From contig NZ_SEWX01000001.1 in the NCBI RefSeq assembly GCF_004307455.1, positions 715,235 to 779,234 on the forward strand: a stretch of DNA of 64,000 bases, in the 5' to 3' direction. Position numbers and translations under genes: made by a program. Numbering within the stretch: position 1 is the stretch's first letter; every line of letters starts with the position of its first letter. The stretch is from Aquirufa nivalisilvae. Lineage in GTDB: Bacteria > Bacteroidota > Bacteroidia > Cytophagales > Spirosomataceae. Positions 8,851-17,886 of this stretch are shown here, piece by piece. The notes beneath the pieces are model-generated. The model saw nothing but the letters and a program-made list of their open reading frames with translations. It searched no databases and had not been told where the DNA came from.

Positions 8851-10125
8851 CTATTGTATCAATTTCTTGGTAAAATAGAAGGTACTGAAAAGAGCTATAC
8901 CCATTCCTGCGATTCCCAGTAGGTTAATCCATTCAAAAAATAGATGGGCTAAATTCCAATGTGGGAAAATGAATCCACTGCACCATAGAAGCAAATTGTA
9001 ACCGACATATCCAGTGGAGTCTACAATGTACATTAGAAAGCCAATATTGGCCTTATGCTTGCTTATCGCCAGCATTCGTTCAAATATGGAGGTAGTGATG
9101 GTTAAATAAGGTAAATAAATGCCAAATCCTGTAAGAACTACTAACCAAAAGCTTGACAAGTAATGAAGGCCAATTGTACCACACAAGATGAGTAAAAGAA
9201 ATCCCATAAAAATGATTCCTAAACTCATATAGAAGGCATGGATATTGTTTTTGATGAATACCAAACTGCCATTAATCAATAATATACCTATGGTAACCCA
9301 TATTTCGGTTTGTGTAAAAATGGAGGGTAATCCATGAAAACCAAGGTATTCCCAGATTTCTGGTGCAAAGTCGGACCGAATTCCTCTTAACAAAGACGCA
9401 AATAGGTACAAAAGACTAATTCCCAGTATTCCTGGCCCCAATGATTTAATTAATCGATTTCTATCTTGGGAAGTCATGGGCGCTCTTTCAGAACGTTCGG
9501 CAATGTCCTCTTTCGTAGGTTTAGGGATTTGTTGAAGCATCCACACAAAGAAGAGAAATGGTAAGCTAAATAGTAAGCCTGCTGTAAATGGCATCCAGGT
9601 TTCAGCTATGCCTGAATTAAGTAGTAATTTCCCCACTGATTTTGAAACTCCGTCTGCTAAAATAAAACTAGCTCCTAAGCTGGCAATGAATAATTCAGTG
9701 TTCTTTTTCCCTTCCAAAAATCCTTGAATATAGCCAAATATCATCCCCAATGGGAGACCATTCATAATCAAGAAAAGCATACTCCATGGTTTGGGGGCCA
9801 ATCCGAATCCCAATAGGGCAATTTCGGCTATAAAGACACTCCACAAAATAGCTTGAATCCTCTTTGACCAAGTGATAGAAGAAACAAAAAATATACCACC
9901 ACATTTGGACAGCATATATCCAGCTATTTGGGAAGATATCAATACCGATTTCCAGGGTATACCTAGCCAAGACTGTCCTTCATAAAGGCCAGCTGTAAAG
10001 GGCTTTCTAAATCCATATACACAAAAGTAACAACCAAATGCGGCCAACATGGACCAAATAGGATGGGCAAACCAATGGGTATAGGAAGGTGTTTTACCTG
10101 GCCTAGTTGGGGAGTGAATGATCAT
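8851..10125 (-). CDS. MFS-type membrane transporter (DUF5690-like), phosphonate locus
   Basis: A 424-residue polytopic membrane protein with about 12 hydrophobic segments. The N-terminal part (FGCYFCVYGFRKPFTAG) and the RSDFAPEIWEYLG loop are features I associate with the DUF5690 family of MFS proteins in Bacteroidota. Its start overlaps the stop of the PhnZ-type oxygenase gene by 4 bp (ATGA type), so the two are translationally coupled. Transport of a phosphonate or its breakdown product across the inner membrane is inferred from this linkage; no ABC phosphonate importer (PhnCDE) is present. Confidence 0.75.
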   Translation of the reverse strand: MIIHSPTRPGKTPSYTHWFAHPIWSMLAAFGCYFCVYGFRKPFTAGLYEGQSWLGIPWKSVLISSQIAGYMLSKCGGIFFVSSITWSKRIQAILWSVFIAEIALLGFGLAPKPWSMLFLIMNGLPLGMIFGYIQGFLEGKKNTELFIASLGASFILADGVSKSVGKLLLNSGIAETWMPFTAGLLFSLPFLFFVWMLQQIPKPTKEDIAERSERAPMTSQDRNRLIKSLGPGILGISLLYLFASLLRGIRSDFAPEIWEYLGFHGLPSIFTQTEIWVTIGILLINGSLVFIKNNIHAFYMSLGIIFMGFLLLILCGTIGLHYLSSFWLVVLTGFGIYLPYLTITTSIFERMLAISKHKANIGFLMYIVDSTGYVGYNLLLWCSGFIFPHWNLAHLFFEWINLLGIAGMGIALFSTFYFTKKLIQ

Positions 10126-10667
10126 AAGGCAATGGCTTCGATCAATTTCAGGTAATGTGTTAGAGGAAGTACTTGTAGATCTGGTATCTTAGCTGCATCA
10201 TCGTATTTTCTCAACTGTATGGCTGAATGAAAATGAGGGTTTTGTTCAAATCCCAAACATTCCTGCTCGCTCATTGGGCCGCCTTGTAACTGCAAGCTCA
10301 GTAAGGAAGGTTCACTAAGCAATGCCTGATATCCTGCTTCTCGAGTGCATAAATATCGTTTGGCATTTACGTGTAAGTAAATGGGTTCCGTTACTTCATC
10401 TTGGAAATATCGACTCAGAAAATCCTTAGCAAGATTTTCATGCATATCATCAATACCATTTTCTGGGGCATCATCTGGGAGTGCATGCAATAGATGCCCA
10501 ACGTCGTGTAATAAACTAGCCACAATCAGCTCTGAGGAGGCGCCTTCATCTGTAGCTAATTGGGCACATTGTAAGGCATGCTCTAATTGGCTTACTGCTT
10601 CGCCACCATATTGAGAATTCCCCAATTCGGCAAACATGATTTGGACTTTTTGAGTAATCTCTTTCAT
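10122..10667 (-). CDS. phnZ: PhnZ-type HD-domain mixed-valent di-iron oxygenase
   Basis: This 181-residue HD-superfamily protein belongs to the phosphonate-degradation HD group (TIGR03276-like). Metal ligands are visible as H30, H54-D55, H58, H76 and H99. Y20 and E23 lie in YGGEAVSQLEHA and correspond to the gating Tyr24/Glu27 remembered for PhnZ; K103 corresponds to its phosphonate-binding lysine. PhnZ-type enzymes oxidatively cleave the C-P bond of 1-hydroxylated aminoethylphosphonates to release phosphate; the TmpB relative acts on the trimethylated substrate. No PhnY/TmpA alpha-ketoglutarate dioxygenase is in the window, so the hydroxylated substrate must come from elsewhere or be taken up. 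It is transcribed with the MFS gene. Confidence 0.85.
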   Translation of the reverse strand: MKEITQKVQIMFAELGNSQYGGEAVSQLEHALQCAQLATDEGASSELIVASLLHDVGHLLHALPDDAPENGIDDMHENLAKDFLSRYFQDEVTEPIYLHVNAKRYLCTREAGYQALLSEPSLLSLQLQGGPMSEQECLGFEQNPHFHSAIQLRKYDDAAKIPDLQVLPLTHYLKLIEAIAL

Positions 10668-10772
10668 CTGCTATTTCAAGTATTTTATGTAATTTAAGCC
10701 CATTGAAAAGCGTAAAAAATACCCTAGAAGCGATTTAAAATAGATTTCATATTGCCATAATATATCCGTAAA

Positions 10773-11213
10773 ATGAACCCAAGTTTCTCCATTAGACAAG
10801 CTAAATTAGAAGATGAAAATGCTGTCCTACAATTAGTGGATGAGCTCGAAAATAGGACATCTGATCCAAGGGTTTTCCATCAAATCTGGAATGAGTACCT
10901 TGGTCATGCACATACGTTTGTTTGGGTTGTTGAAAGCCAAGAAAATCAACTAGTTGGTTTTTTGAGTGTCATCGGTCAAAACCTATTACACCATGAAGGA
11001 ATGGTGTATGAAATTCAAGAATTGATTGTCACTGCCGCTTGCCAAGGAAATGGATTAGGAAGGAAGTTAATAGAAATACTCCGAGCTGAGCTGAAAGAAA
11101 AGGACGTGAAGTCGATTGAAGTGACGTCGAATAAACGAAGAAAAGAAGCCCATGCTTTTTATGAAGCAATGGGCTTTACTAATTCACATGAAAAGTTTAC
11201 AATCTATTTTTGA
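10773..11213 (+). CDS. phnO: GNAT N-acetyltransferase, PhnO-like (aminoalkylphosphonate acetylation)
   Basis: A 146-residue GNAT protein. The acetyl-CoA loop is QGNGLGRKL (~residues 88-96). It closely follows E. coli PhnO as I recall it: YEIQELIV matches the EIQELVV strand, SNKRRKEAHAFYEAMGF matches NVKRHDAHRFYLREGY, and the C-terminal SHEKFT matches SHFRFT. PhnO N-acetylates aminoalkylphosphonates, for detoxification or processing. It is transcribed divergently from the PhnZ/MFS operon and its last 10 bp overlap the 3' end of the convergent alkaline phosphatase gene. A generic GNAT of other specificity is the alternative. Confidence 0.75.
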   Translation: MNPSFSIRQAKLEDENAVLQLVDELENRTSDPRVFHQIWNEYLGHAHTFVWVVESQENQLVGFLSVIGQNLLHHEGMVYEIQELIVTAACQGNGLGRKLIEILRAELKEKDVKSIEVTSNKRRKEAHAFYEAMGFTNSHEKFTIYF

Positions 11214-12280
11214 GATAGTCGAAGTGCAGCTTTCATTTTATCAAAAATGGCTGTGTTTTGATATATTCCTTGAAAAGCCTCTGAACCAGGTCCAAATGCA
11301 AATACAGGAACCATTTGTCCCGTATGTCCTTTGGTAATAAAAGAGGCTTTGATTTCTCCTGTTGTCATGTCTCCTCCCAATAATCCCATGCCTCCTGTTT
11401 CATGATCAGCAGTAATAACCACCAATGTTTCTTTGTCTTTTTCAGCAAAATCTAAGGCAGCTGCTATACTTTTATTGAAATCCACCATTTCAGTAGCTGC
11501 GTAATTTGCATCATTGGCATGTCCACCCCAATCAATTTGTCCTCCTTCAATCATCACAAAAAATCCTTTTGGGTTTTTGGAAAGCAATTCTAATGATTTT
11601 TTTGAGGCATCTAATAAGACTTCTCCTCTCCCTTCAGAGAATTTTTTCGGGTCGCCAGGAGCATATAAGTAAACAAATTTACCCTGTTTAATGGCATTCA
11701 TTTCTGCTAAGGATTCCACCACTTGATACTTTTTTGCTTTCAGTGAATCCAAAATATTCTGTCCATCTTTACGCTGGTCAAAGCTTTTTCTCCCTCCTCC
11801 CACAACAATATCTACGTCGGTTTTAAGGAAATCCTTGGCAATTTCATCGTGCATATTACGTTTGATTTGATGGGCAATGAATGCCGCAGGAGTGGCATCG
11901 GTGATGTCAGCTGTACTAACTAAACCGGTAGCTAGTCCTTTTTTCTCTGCCAACTCCAATAATGTTACATGTGGCGTTTGTGTAGCATCTACCCCAATAG
12001 CTCCGTTATACGTTTTTTTGCCTATTGAAAAGGCGGTGGCACCCGCTGCTGAATCCGTTACATAGTTATCGGATGATTGATTTTTATGAAAGCCAATGTG
12101 GCGAATTCTCTCTAAAGCTAAATGTCCTTTATTGGCAGTAAGTCCAGCATAAATTTGACTAACACCCATGCCATCGCCAATTAAAAAAATAATGTTTTTA
12201 GGGGTGTTTTTTTTAGAGTTTTGCCCAAAAGCAGTTAAAGTAAGTAAGGAAAATAAAATGAAGGGAACGACTTTTTTCAT
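11204..12280 (-). CDS. Secreted alkaline phosphatase (PhoA family)
   Basis: A 358-residue exported enzyme with a signal peptide ending near TAFGQ (~20). Active-site landmarks of the PhoA family are present: IFLIGDGMG (metal Asp), YVTDSAAGATA (nucleophilic Ser), GGQIDWGGHAND, VITADHETGG and KGHTGQMVPVFA. It releases phosphate from monoesters in the periplasm or outside the cell. It is shorter than E. coli PhoA (about 450 residues) because the crown insert is missing, as is common in Bacteroidota. The gene lies 6 bp after the HpnW-type gene and is the last of a three-gene operon with the PhnX-like hydrolase, consistent with a phosphate-starvation unit. Confidence 0.9.
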   Translation of the reverse strand: MKKVVPFILFSLLTLTAFGQNSKKNTPKNIIFLIGDGMGVSQIYAGLTANKGHLALERIRHIGFHKNQSSDNYVTDSAAGATAFSIGKKTYNGAIGVDATQTPHVTLLELAEKKGLATGLVSTADITDATPAAFIAHQIKRNMHDEIAKDFLKTDVDIVVGGGRKSFDQRKDGQNILDSLKAKKYQVVESLAEMNAIKQGKFVYLYAPGDPKKFSEGRGEVLLDASKKSLELLSKNPKGFFVMIEGGQIDWGGHANDANYAATEMVDFNKSIAAALDFAEKDKETLVVITADHETGGMGLLGGDMTTGEIKASFITKGHTGQMVPVFAFGPGSEAFQGIYQNTAIFDKMKAALRLSQK

Positions 12281-12286
12281 AGAGGT

Positions 12287-13432
12287 TTAATAAAGTTTTT
12301 GAATGTATTCTGCTGTAAATCCGGGACTTGTCGTCATGCCTTTGCCACCAATTCCATTGATTACATGAATGACATCATCCAACGTTTTAGTAAAGATATC
12401 TGATTTGTTGGCTTGTAAATAATATCCGGCCCAGGTAGATTCAACATCCCAGCTTTCTACATGAAGAATTCTCTTGGCTTCATTCAGCATCATTTCATTG
12501 ATTTCAGTGGAAATTTCAAATCCAAAATTGGCTTGATGATGTGCCGGAACATAGGAGTGCGAATCTCCTAAGATAATTGACCCATCATCCGCCTGTTTGA
12601 ATAAAATATGAATACCATGTTCTTGCAAAAGCTTCTGTTCTGCACTTGTTTCTAATTTGTGAAAAGAAGGACATGAATGAAAGCTTTCATACCGCCGAAT
12701 CGTTAAGCCTGTCAAAATATTGGATTTAAAGGCTCGCTTTTGTGGGATTAGTCGCATCATTTGAAGCTTACTGATTTTTAAGTCAGCCTGAGCAAATAAG
12801 TCTGGGAATAAAAATTGAGTATCTCTGCCACTTGCTAAGATGACTTTATCGGACCAAAATGCTTGTCCATGAGCACTATGAATTTTAGCAATACCTCGCT
12901 TTTTTTCTATGGATATAACAGAACACAAAGGTTGGTAATGTAAGCCCATGTATTGAATAAGAAATTCTCGCACTCGGTGTACCATAACCAAAGGATTCAA
13001 GGATGCCTCTTCTGGGAAAAAGAGCCCGCCTTTTACATAATCCTTTTTTAAGGAAGGATTAATATCCAAACATTCTTGAGCTGTGTAAAGCTTATTGGTA
13101 TAATTTCTCTCTGTAAAAAGTTGATGGATTTCTTCTAAAAGAGTCATTTCTTGGTCGTCGGAAGCATAGTACCAAGATCCATTTTTTACCAAAGAAATGT
13201 CCGTGTTTTCTTGTAAATCCTTATAGATCTTCAAGGATTTGCGACCGTATTCAAACCATAATGGGAGGGATTGACCTGAAGGGACAGCTTGACCAAAATT
13301 CCGAAAACTGGCTTCAAATGGCAGGGAATCTTTTTCTAATAAGAGTACGGTTTTTCCTCTTTTTAACGCATGATAGGCACAAAAAGTCCCAATGATTCCT
13401 GCGCCTACGATGATTAAATCATATTTTCTCAT
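12287..13432 (-). CDS. FAD-dependent oxidoreductase of phosphonate loci (HpnW/TIGR03364-like)
   Basis: A 381-residue D-amino-acid-oxidase-fold flavoprotein. The Rossmann FAD motif is at the N-terminus (DLIIVGAGIIGTFCAYHA), SFRNFGQAVPSGQ lies at ~43-55, and GIGGKGMTTSPG is the C-terminal FAD loop. These features match the FAD oxidoreductases that co-occur with PhnX-like hydrolases in phosphonate operons. The family is thought to oxidise an amine of an aminoalkylphosphonate (possibly N-methylated 2-aminoethylphosphonate), giving phosphonoacetaldehyde for the hydrolase encoded next door. The start overlaps the upstream hydrolase gene by 14 bp. The exact substrate is inference. Confidence 0.8.
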   Translation of the reverse strand: MRKYDLIIVGAGIIGTFCAYHALKRGKTVLLLEKDSLPFEASFRNFGQAVPSGQSLPLWFEYGRKSLKIYKDLQENTDISLVKNGSWYYASDDQEMTLLEEIHQLFTERNYTNKLYTAQECLDINPSLKKDYVKGGLFFPEEASLNPLVMVHRVREFLIQYMGLHYQPLCSVISIEKKRGIAKIHSAHGQAFWSDKVILASGRDTQFLFPDLFAQADLKISKLQMMRLIPQKRAFKSNILTGLTIRRYESFHSCPSFHKLETSAEQKLLQEHGIHILFKQADDGSIILGDSHSYVPAHHQANFGFEISTEINEMMLNEAKRILHVESWDVESTWAGYYLQANKSDIFTKTLDDVIHVINGIGGKGMTTSPGFTAEYIQKLY

Positions 13433-14165
13433 GATTTAGTTTTTCAATGATGGGAATTAATTCAGCTATATTATTCAGTAAGCCATCATTTGGATGACCA
13501 GCTAATTGCTCTCTAGTATGGGTTCCGTTGCAAACGCCCAATGCCAGACGAACACCTGCATTTTTACCAAAGGCTAGATCTACTGGGGTATCGCCTACAT
13601 TAATGACTTTGCTTTTATCTGATATGCCAAATCGAAGCATGGCTAATTCTATCATGCTCGGAGAGGGTCTACCTGCTCCTTGGACTTCATCTGGACAAAC
13701 GGAAAGGTGTATGCCAGACTTGTTTTGGATATTCATGTAGTTCTGATTGAGACTTTTTCCCCAACCTATTTTATCCAATATGATATTTGCCACTTTTCGG
13801 TAAAAGCCTGTCGTGAGTGCTATGTATATACCATGTTGGTGTAAGTAGTCGAATAATTCCAAACAACCTTCCGTAGGTTTTACCTCATGGTTTAAGTAAT
13901 GCTGTTCTAAAATTTGGGTAAAATCTTCGTATGAAGTTTTGGCTTTTTGATTTATCGTAGGGTCACCTTCTCCCAGTTGTTCTGCCCAAAGTGTTTGAAA
14001 CACGTAGAGCTTGGCATAACCTTGTAAAGCTAATATTCGGTCATCGCTGGAATTCAATCCATTTTTTTGTGCGGCTAATTTAAAGCAGTGTTCTACTTCG
14101 TGTTCATCTAAGATGGTAGTTCCAGCCATATCTAGTATGACCAATTGGATATTTTGTGAGGACAT
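13419..14165 (-). CDS. Phosphonatase-like HAD hydrolase (PhnX-like, TIGR03351 type)
   Basis: A 248-residue HAD-fold protein. The nucleophile motif is LDMAGTT (Asp12), with Ala14 in place of the usual second Asp as in phosphonoacetaldehyde hydrolase. GYAK places Lys52 where PhnX has its Schiff-base Lys53. GRPSPSMI and NVGDTPVDL provide the remaining HAD motifs. The His three residues after the PhnX lysine is not conserved here (Val55). Predicted reaction: phosphonoacetaldehyde to acetaldehyde plus phosphate, or a close analogue. It is first in the operon with the HpnW-type flavoenzyme and alkaline phosphatase, divergent from the SusC/SusD genes across an intergenic region with Pho-like repeats. 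Confidence 0.82.
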   Translation of the reverse strand: MSSQNIQLVILDMAGTTILDEHEVEHCFKLAAQKNGLNSSDDRILALQGYAKLYVFQTLWAEQLGEGDPTINQKAKTSYEDFTQILEQHYLNHEVKPTEGCLELFDYLHQHGIYIALTTGFYRKVANIILDKIGWGKSLNQNYMNIQNKSGIHLSVCPDEVQGAGRPSPSMIELAMLRFGISDKSKVINVGDTPVDLAFGKNAGVRLALGVCNGTHTREQLAGHPNDGLLNNIAELIPIIEKLNHEKI

Positions 14166-14284
14166 GTATAAGTAGATTGAACACGAATTTCCTGTTTTTA
14201 AATTATCAATCGATTAGTTGGATGTGAAATAATTGTAAAGATTGAATTGGTATTATTTCAAGTTCATTTGGCACTTCTTGTCGT

Positions 14285-14324
14285 CTTAATACTGCCTTAA
14301 TCAATTGTCAATGATTCCTTAACA
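14285..14324. promoter_or_regulatory. Candidate Pho box: four 7-bp repeats at 11-bp spacing
   Basis: CTTAATA (14285), CTTAATC (14296), GTCAATG (14307) and CTTAACA (14318) are exactly 11 bp apart. This repeats the architecture found upstream of the Oar-like receptor (5351-5390). It lies between the divergent phosphonate operon and the SusC gene and could serve either. Confidence 0.55.
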
Positions 14325-14386
14325 ATTCACTTTTTTTCTTAATAATTTCTTGTTCTAAGACACACAGTTAGCTTACCTGATAGGAA

Positions 14387-14394
14387 TACTTTTG
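14387..14394 (+). promoter_or_regulatory. Bacteroidota -7 promoter box for susC
   Basis: TACTTTTG matches TAnnTTTG; it is about 220 nt upstream of the ATG at 14617. No clear -33 TTTG lies 19-20 nt before it. Confidence 0.45.
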
Positions 14395-14616
14395 TGGAAA
14401 ATTTAAGAGGTTGGAATTCAGAGAGCAATCCTCATCCTTGACCATTATTCCATGTTTAGAATTTCTATTGTGGATGATTTTTATCTATCAGTCTAATTAA
14501 TGGCCCTTTGGGGCTTATCAGGCAAGTTTTTGAAAAACAATGTTCAAGTTGAGTAAGCTGTTTTTGCACCTAATCTCTTCGTCACAATTTAACATTCTTT
14601 AAAAACAAAAATCTTT

Positions 14617-17600
14617 ATGAAGAACTTTTTACAAAAATTGTCTCGAAGAAAGATCGCACATAAGTCGATGTGGCTTATGTTGGTCTTTTTTCAATTGACG
14701 GCTATTTTGGCAATGGGCCAATCTAGAAGCATTACTGGACGCGTAATATCCAAAGAGGATAATTCTGGGATACCCGGAGTTTCCATCCAAATCAAAGGAA
14801 CAAATTTGGGAACGAATACCAATGCTGACGGACGTTTTACTTTAGCCGTTAATCCCAATGCAGTTTTACAAGTTTCCATGATTGGTTTCAAAAAGCAAGA
14901 AGTGGCAGTGGGAGCTCAATCGGAACTTACCATTATTTTAGTAGGAGATGAAAAGCAACTTCAAGAAGTAGTAGTTACGGCCTTAGGTATCAAGAAAGAA
15001 ATCAGAAAAATTGGTGTTTCTATTCAGTCTTTAGACGGAGCTGCTGTAGTGAAAGCTCGTGAGCCCAATGCTATCAATGCCTTAGCTGGTAAGGTTGCAG
15101 GTTTAACGATTGGTGCACAACCAGAGCTTTTAAGAAAACCTACTATTTCATTACGTGGTAATTCTACTGTTTTATACGTTGTAGATGGGGTTCCAATTAA
15201 CTCAGATACCTGGAATATCTCTCCAGATGATATTGAAACGTATTCGGTTTTGAAAGGAGCTTCAGCTTCTGCATTATATGGTTTTCGTGGAAAGAATGGA
15301 GCAATCTTAATTACTACCAAGCGTGGGTCAAAAGACAAAAGAGGATTCTCTGTTGAGGCAAATTCATCTACCATGATGGAGAATGGATTTTATGCTATTC
15401 CTGTTGTTCAGGATGAATATGGCCCTGGTGATCACGGTCGATATGCTTTTGGTGATGGTAAAGGTGGTGGATTAAATGATGGAGATTATGATGGTGGTTG
15501 GGGCCCAAAATTCAATGGACAATTAATCCCTCAATATGATTCACCAGTAGATCCAATCACGGGTGTTCGTGCGGGGACTCCTTGGATAAACCGCGGTAAA
15601 GATAACTTGAAACGTTTTTTAGAAACAGGTATTTTATCTACGAATAACGTTTCCGTTTCTGCAACAGGAGAGAAATATAACTTGCGTTTTTCAACCTCTC
15701 ATATTTATCAAAAAGGTATTGTTCCAAATACCAAAATGAATATTACCAATTTCAATATTGTTGCCGATTACAAGTTTTCTGACAAATTGAAATTTGAGTC
15801 GAATTTGCAATATAACCGTCAGTATACACCAAACATTCCCGATGTGAACTATGGTCCGAACTCCATCATTTACAACATGGTGTATTGGGCAGGTGCTGAC
15901 TGGAACGTGGATGATATGCGTAATTATTGGCAAAAAGGTAAAGAGGGTATTCAACAAATTTATGCGGAATATCAGCGTTACAATAACCCTTATTTCATGT
16001 CATATGAGTGGTTACGTGGACATTACAAAAATGATATCGTAGGTCAAGCAGCATTACGCTACCAATTAGCTGATGGATTAGAAGTATTGGGACGTACGCA
16101 AGTAACGACTTGGGATATGGTAAGAACAGAGAAATTCCCTTATTCAGCAGGTTCATATGGACGTGATGAGCGTCGTGGTGATTACCGTGAAGATCGTCGT
16201 TCATTGTTTGAAAACAATACGGAATTATTGGTGTCTTACGACAAGGATATTACGAGAGGTTTGAATACAAAAATCACCGCTGGTGGTAGTATGAGAACAT
16301 TTCAGTATAAGTCGATGTACGGTACAACGGATTATTTGAACGTGCCTGGACTATACAACTTCGCTAACTCATCTAACCCGGTGAAAGTATTTAACTTTGG
16401 TTCTGAAATGCGCGTGTTATCAGCCTATTATTCAGCTGACTTTTCATACAAGAACTTCATTACTGTTTCTACCACAGGTCGTTTAGATAAATTGTCAACT
16501 CTACCTACTGGGAATAATGCATTCTTCTATCCATCTGTTTCTGCTGCTACAGTTTTATCAGATTATATTAAGCTTCCAGAAGTGATTTCATTCTTGAAAT
16601 TTAGAGCTTCTTATGCGAATGTAAAAGATGGTTTGACAGCATCTACAATCGGCACTACTCCATCTGTAGGAAGTGGTAATCCAATTGGATATGGAGATCA
16701 ATACCAAGCACCATATGATGGACCAGCTTATACAAATGCAGCGGTGTATTCCACCTTCCCATTGTATAATAACCAAACTGCGGCTTCTTACACGAATACC
16801 TTGAATAATCCGAACTTAAATCCAAGTTCTACTACCCAAAAAGAATTTGGTATGGATTTACGTATTATCAAAAATCGTTTAGGTTTGGATGTTACTTATT
16901 GGAATTCATTAGATGGTCCTTCTATTTTCTCCTTACCAATTTCTACTACCTCAGGATATAGTTCGGCTTTAGTGAATGGAATCAAAACAGAAAAAAATGG
17001 TTTCGATATTTCGCTTACAGGTACTCCAATTAAGACAGAAAGCGGATTTACTTGGGATGTTTTAGCTAATTACGGTTCCTATGTGGAGACATTGAATGAG
17101 ATTTATCCAGGTGTTAATAGCTTAAATACGTTCTTGAAAGTGGGAGATCGTTTGGATAAAATGTACGGTCGTGCTTTTGTTCGTACTCCAGATGGTAAAA
17201 TTATCAATGATGCTTCAGGTCGACCAATCTACAATCCAGTAGCTCAATATTTAGGAAATACGAACTCGGATTTTGTTTATGGTATCAACAACAAGTTTAC
17301 GTATAAAAACGTGAGTTTGAGCTTCCAATTTGATGGTCGTGTCGGTGGAGTAATTTCAAACTATACACAAAAGCAGACATACCGCGGAGGTCGTCATATT
17401 GGAACGACTACCGGCATATTTGCAGAGGCTCGTCCACAGGATTTTGCTGGCGTGAAGGCATTTGTTGGAGAAGGCGTTCAAGTGAGTAATGGAGTAGCAA
17501 TTGCTTATGATGTTGATGGTAAAATTACCAACTATTCTGCTTTGCAATACACTCCCAATACAACGAAGCAATTTGTTCAAGATTATGTTTCTAGATATTA

Positions 17601-17853
17601 CAATTCAGATGAAGGAAACTTAATGAGTAGAACATTTAGCATGTTACGTGAAGTGAATTTAACCTTCAATTTGCCTTCAGCGTGGTTCGGTAAATTTGTA
17701 CATCAAGCCAATGTTTCTTTGGTAGGTCGTAACTTATTTTATTTCGCGGAGAAAACAGACATTGACCTAAATCAATATGTATTTGGAAATGAATCTGGTC
17801 CACAAACTCCTTCGGTTCGTCGCTACGGTGTGAATTTTAACATTACTTTTTAA
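14617..17853 (+). CDS. SusC/RagA-type TonB-linked outer-membrane protein
   Basis: A 1078-residue receptor. It has a signal peptide (cleavage near AMGQ, ~35), a carboxypeptidase-regulatory-like domain (SITGRVISKEDNSGIPGVSI), the SusC hallmark LQEVVVTALGIKKE, a plug domain with VLYVVDGVPIN and SALYGFRGKNGAILITTKRG, and a barrel ending in GVNFNITF. The SusD-like lipoprotein gene follows 33 bp downstream, so the two form a pedal-bin importer. Such pairs usually take glycans or peptides. Here the adjoining phosphonate genes and the Pho-like box suggest uptake of a phosphorus-bearing polymer such as a phosphonate-decorated glycan or lipid head group (inference). No glycoside hydrolase accompanies it. 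Confidence 0.92.
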   Translation: MKNFLQKLSRRKIAHKSMWLMLVFFQLTAILAMGQSRSITGRVISKEDNSGIPGVSIQIKGTNLGTNTNADGRFTLAVNPNAVLQVSMIGFKKQEVAVGAQSELTIILVGDEKQLQEVVVTALGIKKEIRKIGVSIQSLDGAAVVKAREPNAINALAGKVAGLTIGAQPELLRKPTISLRGNSTVLYVVDGVPINSDTWNISPDDIETYSVLKGASASALYGFRGKNGAILITTKRGSKDKRGFSVEANSSTMMENGFYAIPVVQDEYGPGDHGRYAFGDGKGGGLNDGDYDGGWGPKFNGQLIPQYDSPVDPITGVRAGTPWINRGKDNLKRFLETGILSTNNVSVSATGEKYNLRFSTSHIYQKGIVPNTKMNITNFNIVADYKFSDKLKFESNLQYNRQYTPNIPDVNYGPNSIIYNMVYWAGADWNVDDMRNYWQKGKEGIQQIYAEYQRYNNPYFMSYEWLRGHYKNDIVGQAALRYQLADGLEVLGRTQVTTWDMVRTEKFPYSAGSYGRDERRGDYREDRRSLFENNTELLVSYDKDITRGLNTKITAGGSMRTFQYKSMYGTTDYLNVPGLYNFANSSNPVKVFNFGSEMRVLSAYYSADFSYKNFITVSTTGRLDKLSTLPTGNNAFFYPSVSAATVLSDYIKLPEVISFLKFRASYANVKDGLTASTIGTTPSVGSGNPIGYGDQYQAPYDGPAYTNAAVYSTFPLYNNQTAASYTNTLNNPNLNPSSTTQKEFGMDLRIIKNRLGLDVTYWNSLDGPSIFSLPISTTSGYSSALVNGIKTEKNGFDISLTGTPIKTESGFTWDVLANYGSYVETLNEIYPGVNSLNTFLKVGDRLDKMYGRAFVRTPDGKIINDASGRPIYNPVAQYLGNTNSDFVYGINNKFTYKNVSLSFQFDGRVGGVISNYTQKQTYRGGRHIGTTTGIFAEARPQDFAGVKAFVGEGVQVSNGVAIAYDVDGKITNYSALQYTPNTTKQFVQDYVSRYYNSDEGNLMSRTFSMLREVNLTFNLPSAWFGKFVHQANVSLVGRNLFYFAEKTDIDLNQYVFGNESGPQTPSVRRYGVNFNITF

Positions 17854-17886
17854 TCCATCGAATTATCGATTTAAATGATAAAGCAT

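Larger units (their letters stand above)
14166..14616. other. 451-bp divergent regulatory intergenic region
   Basis: It separates the PhnX-like operon (minus) from susC (plus). It holds the four-repeat Pho-like box at 14285-14324 and a TACTTTTG -7 box at 14387-14394, leaving a leader of more than 200 nt before the SusC ATG. I see no small ORF worth calling in it. Confidence 0.6.

Noticed and set aside
8740..8922. 60-codon plus-strand ORF after the Oar-like receptor
   Set aside because: It runs through the palindromic repeats and into the antisense of the MFS gene, with no recognisable domain or start signal.
10668..10772. Third Pho-box array between phnZ and phnO
   Set aside because: I looked for 11-bp-spaced heptamers on both strands and found no consistent set.
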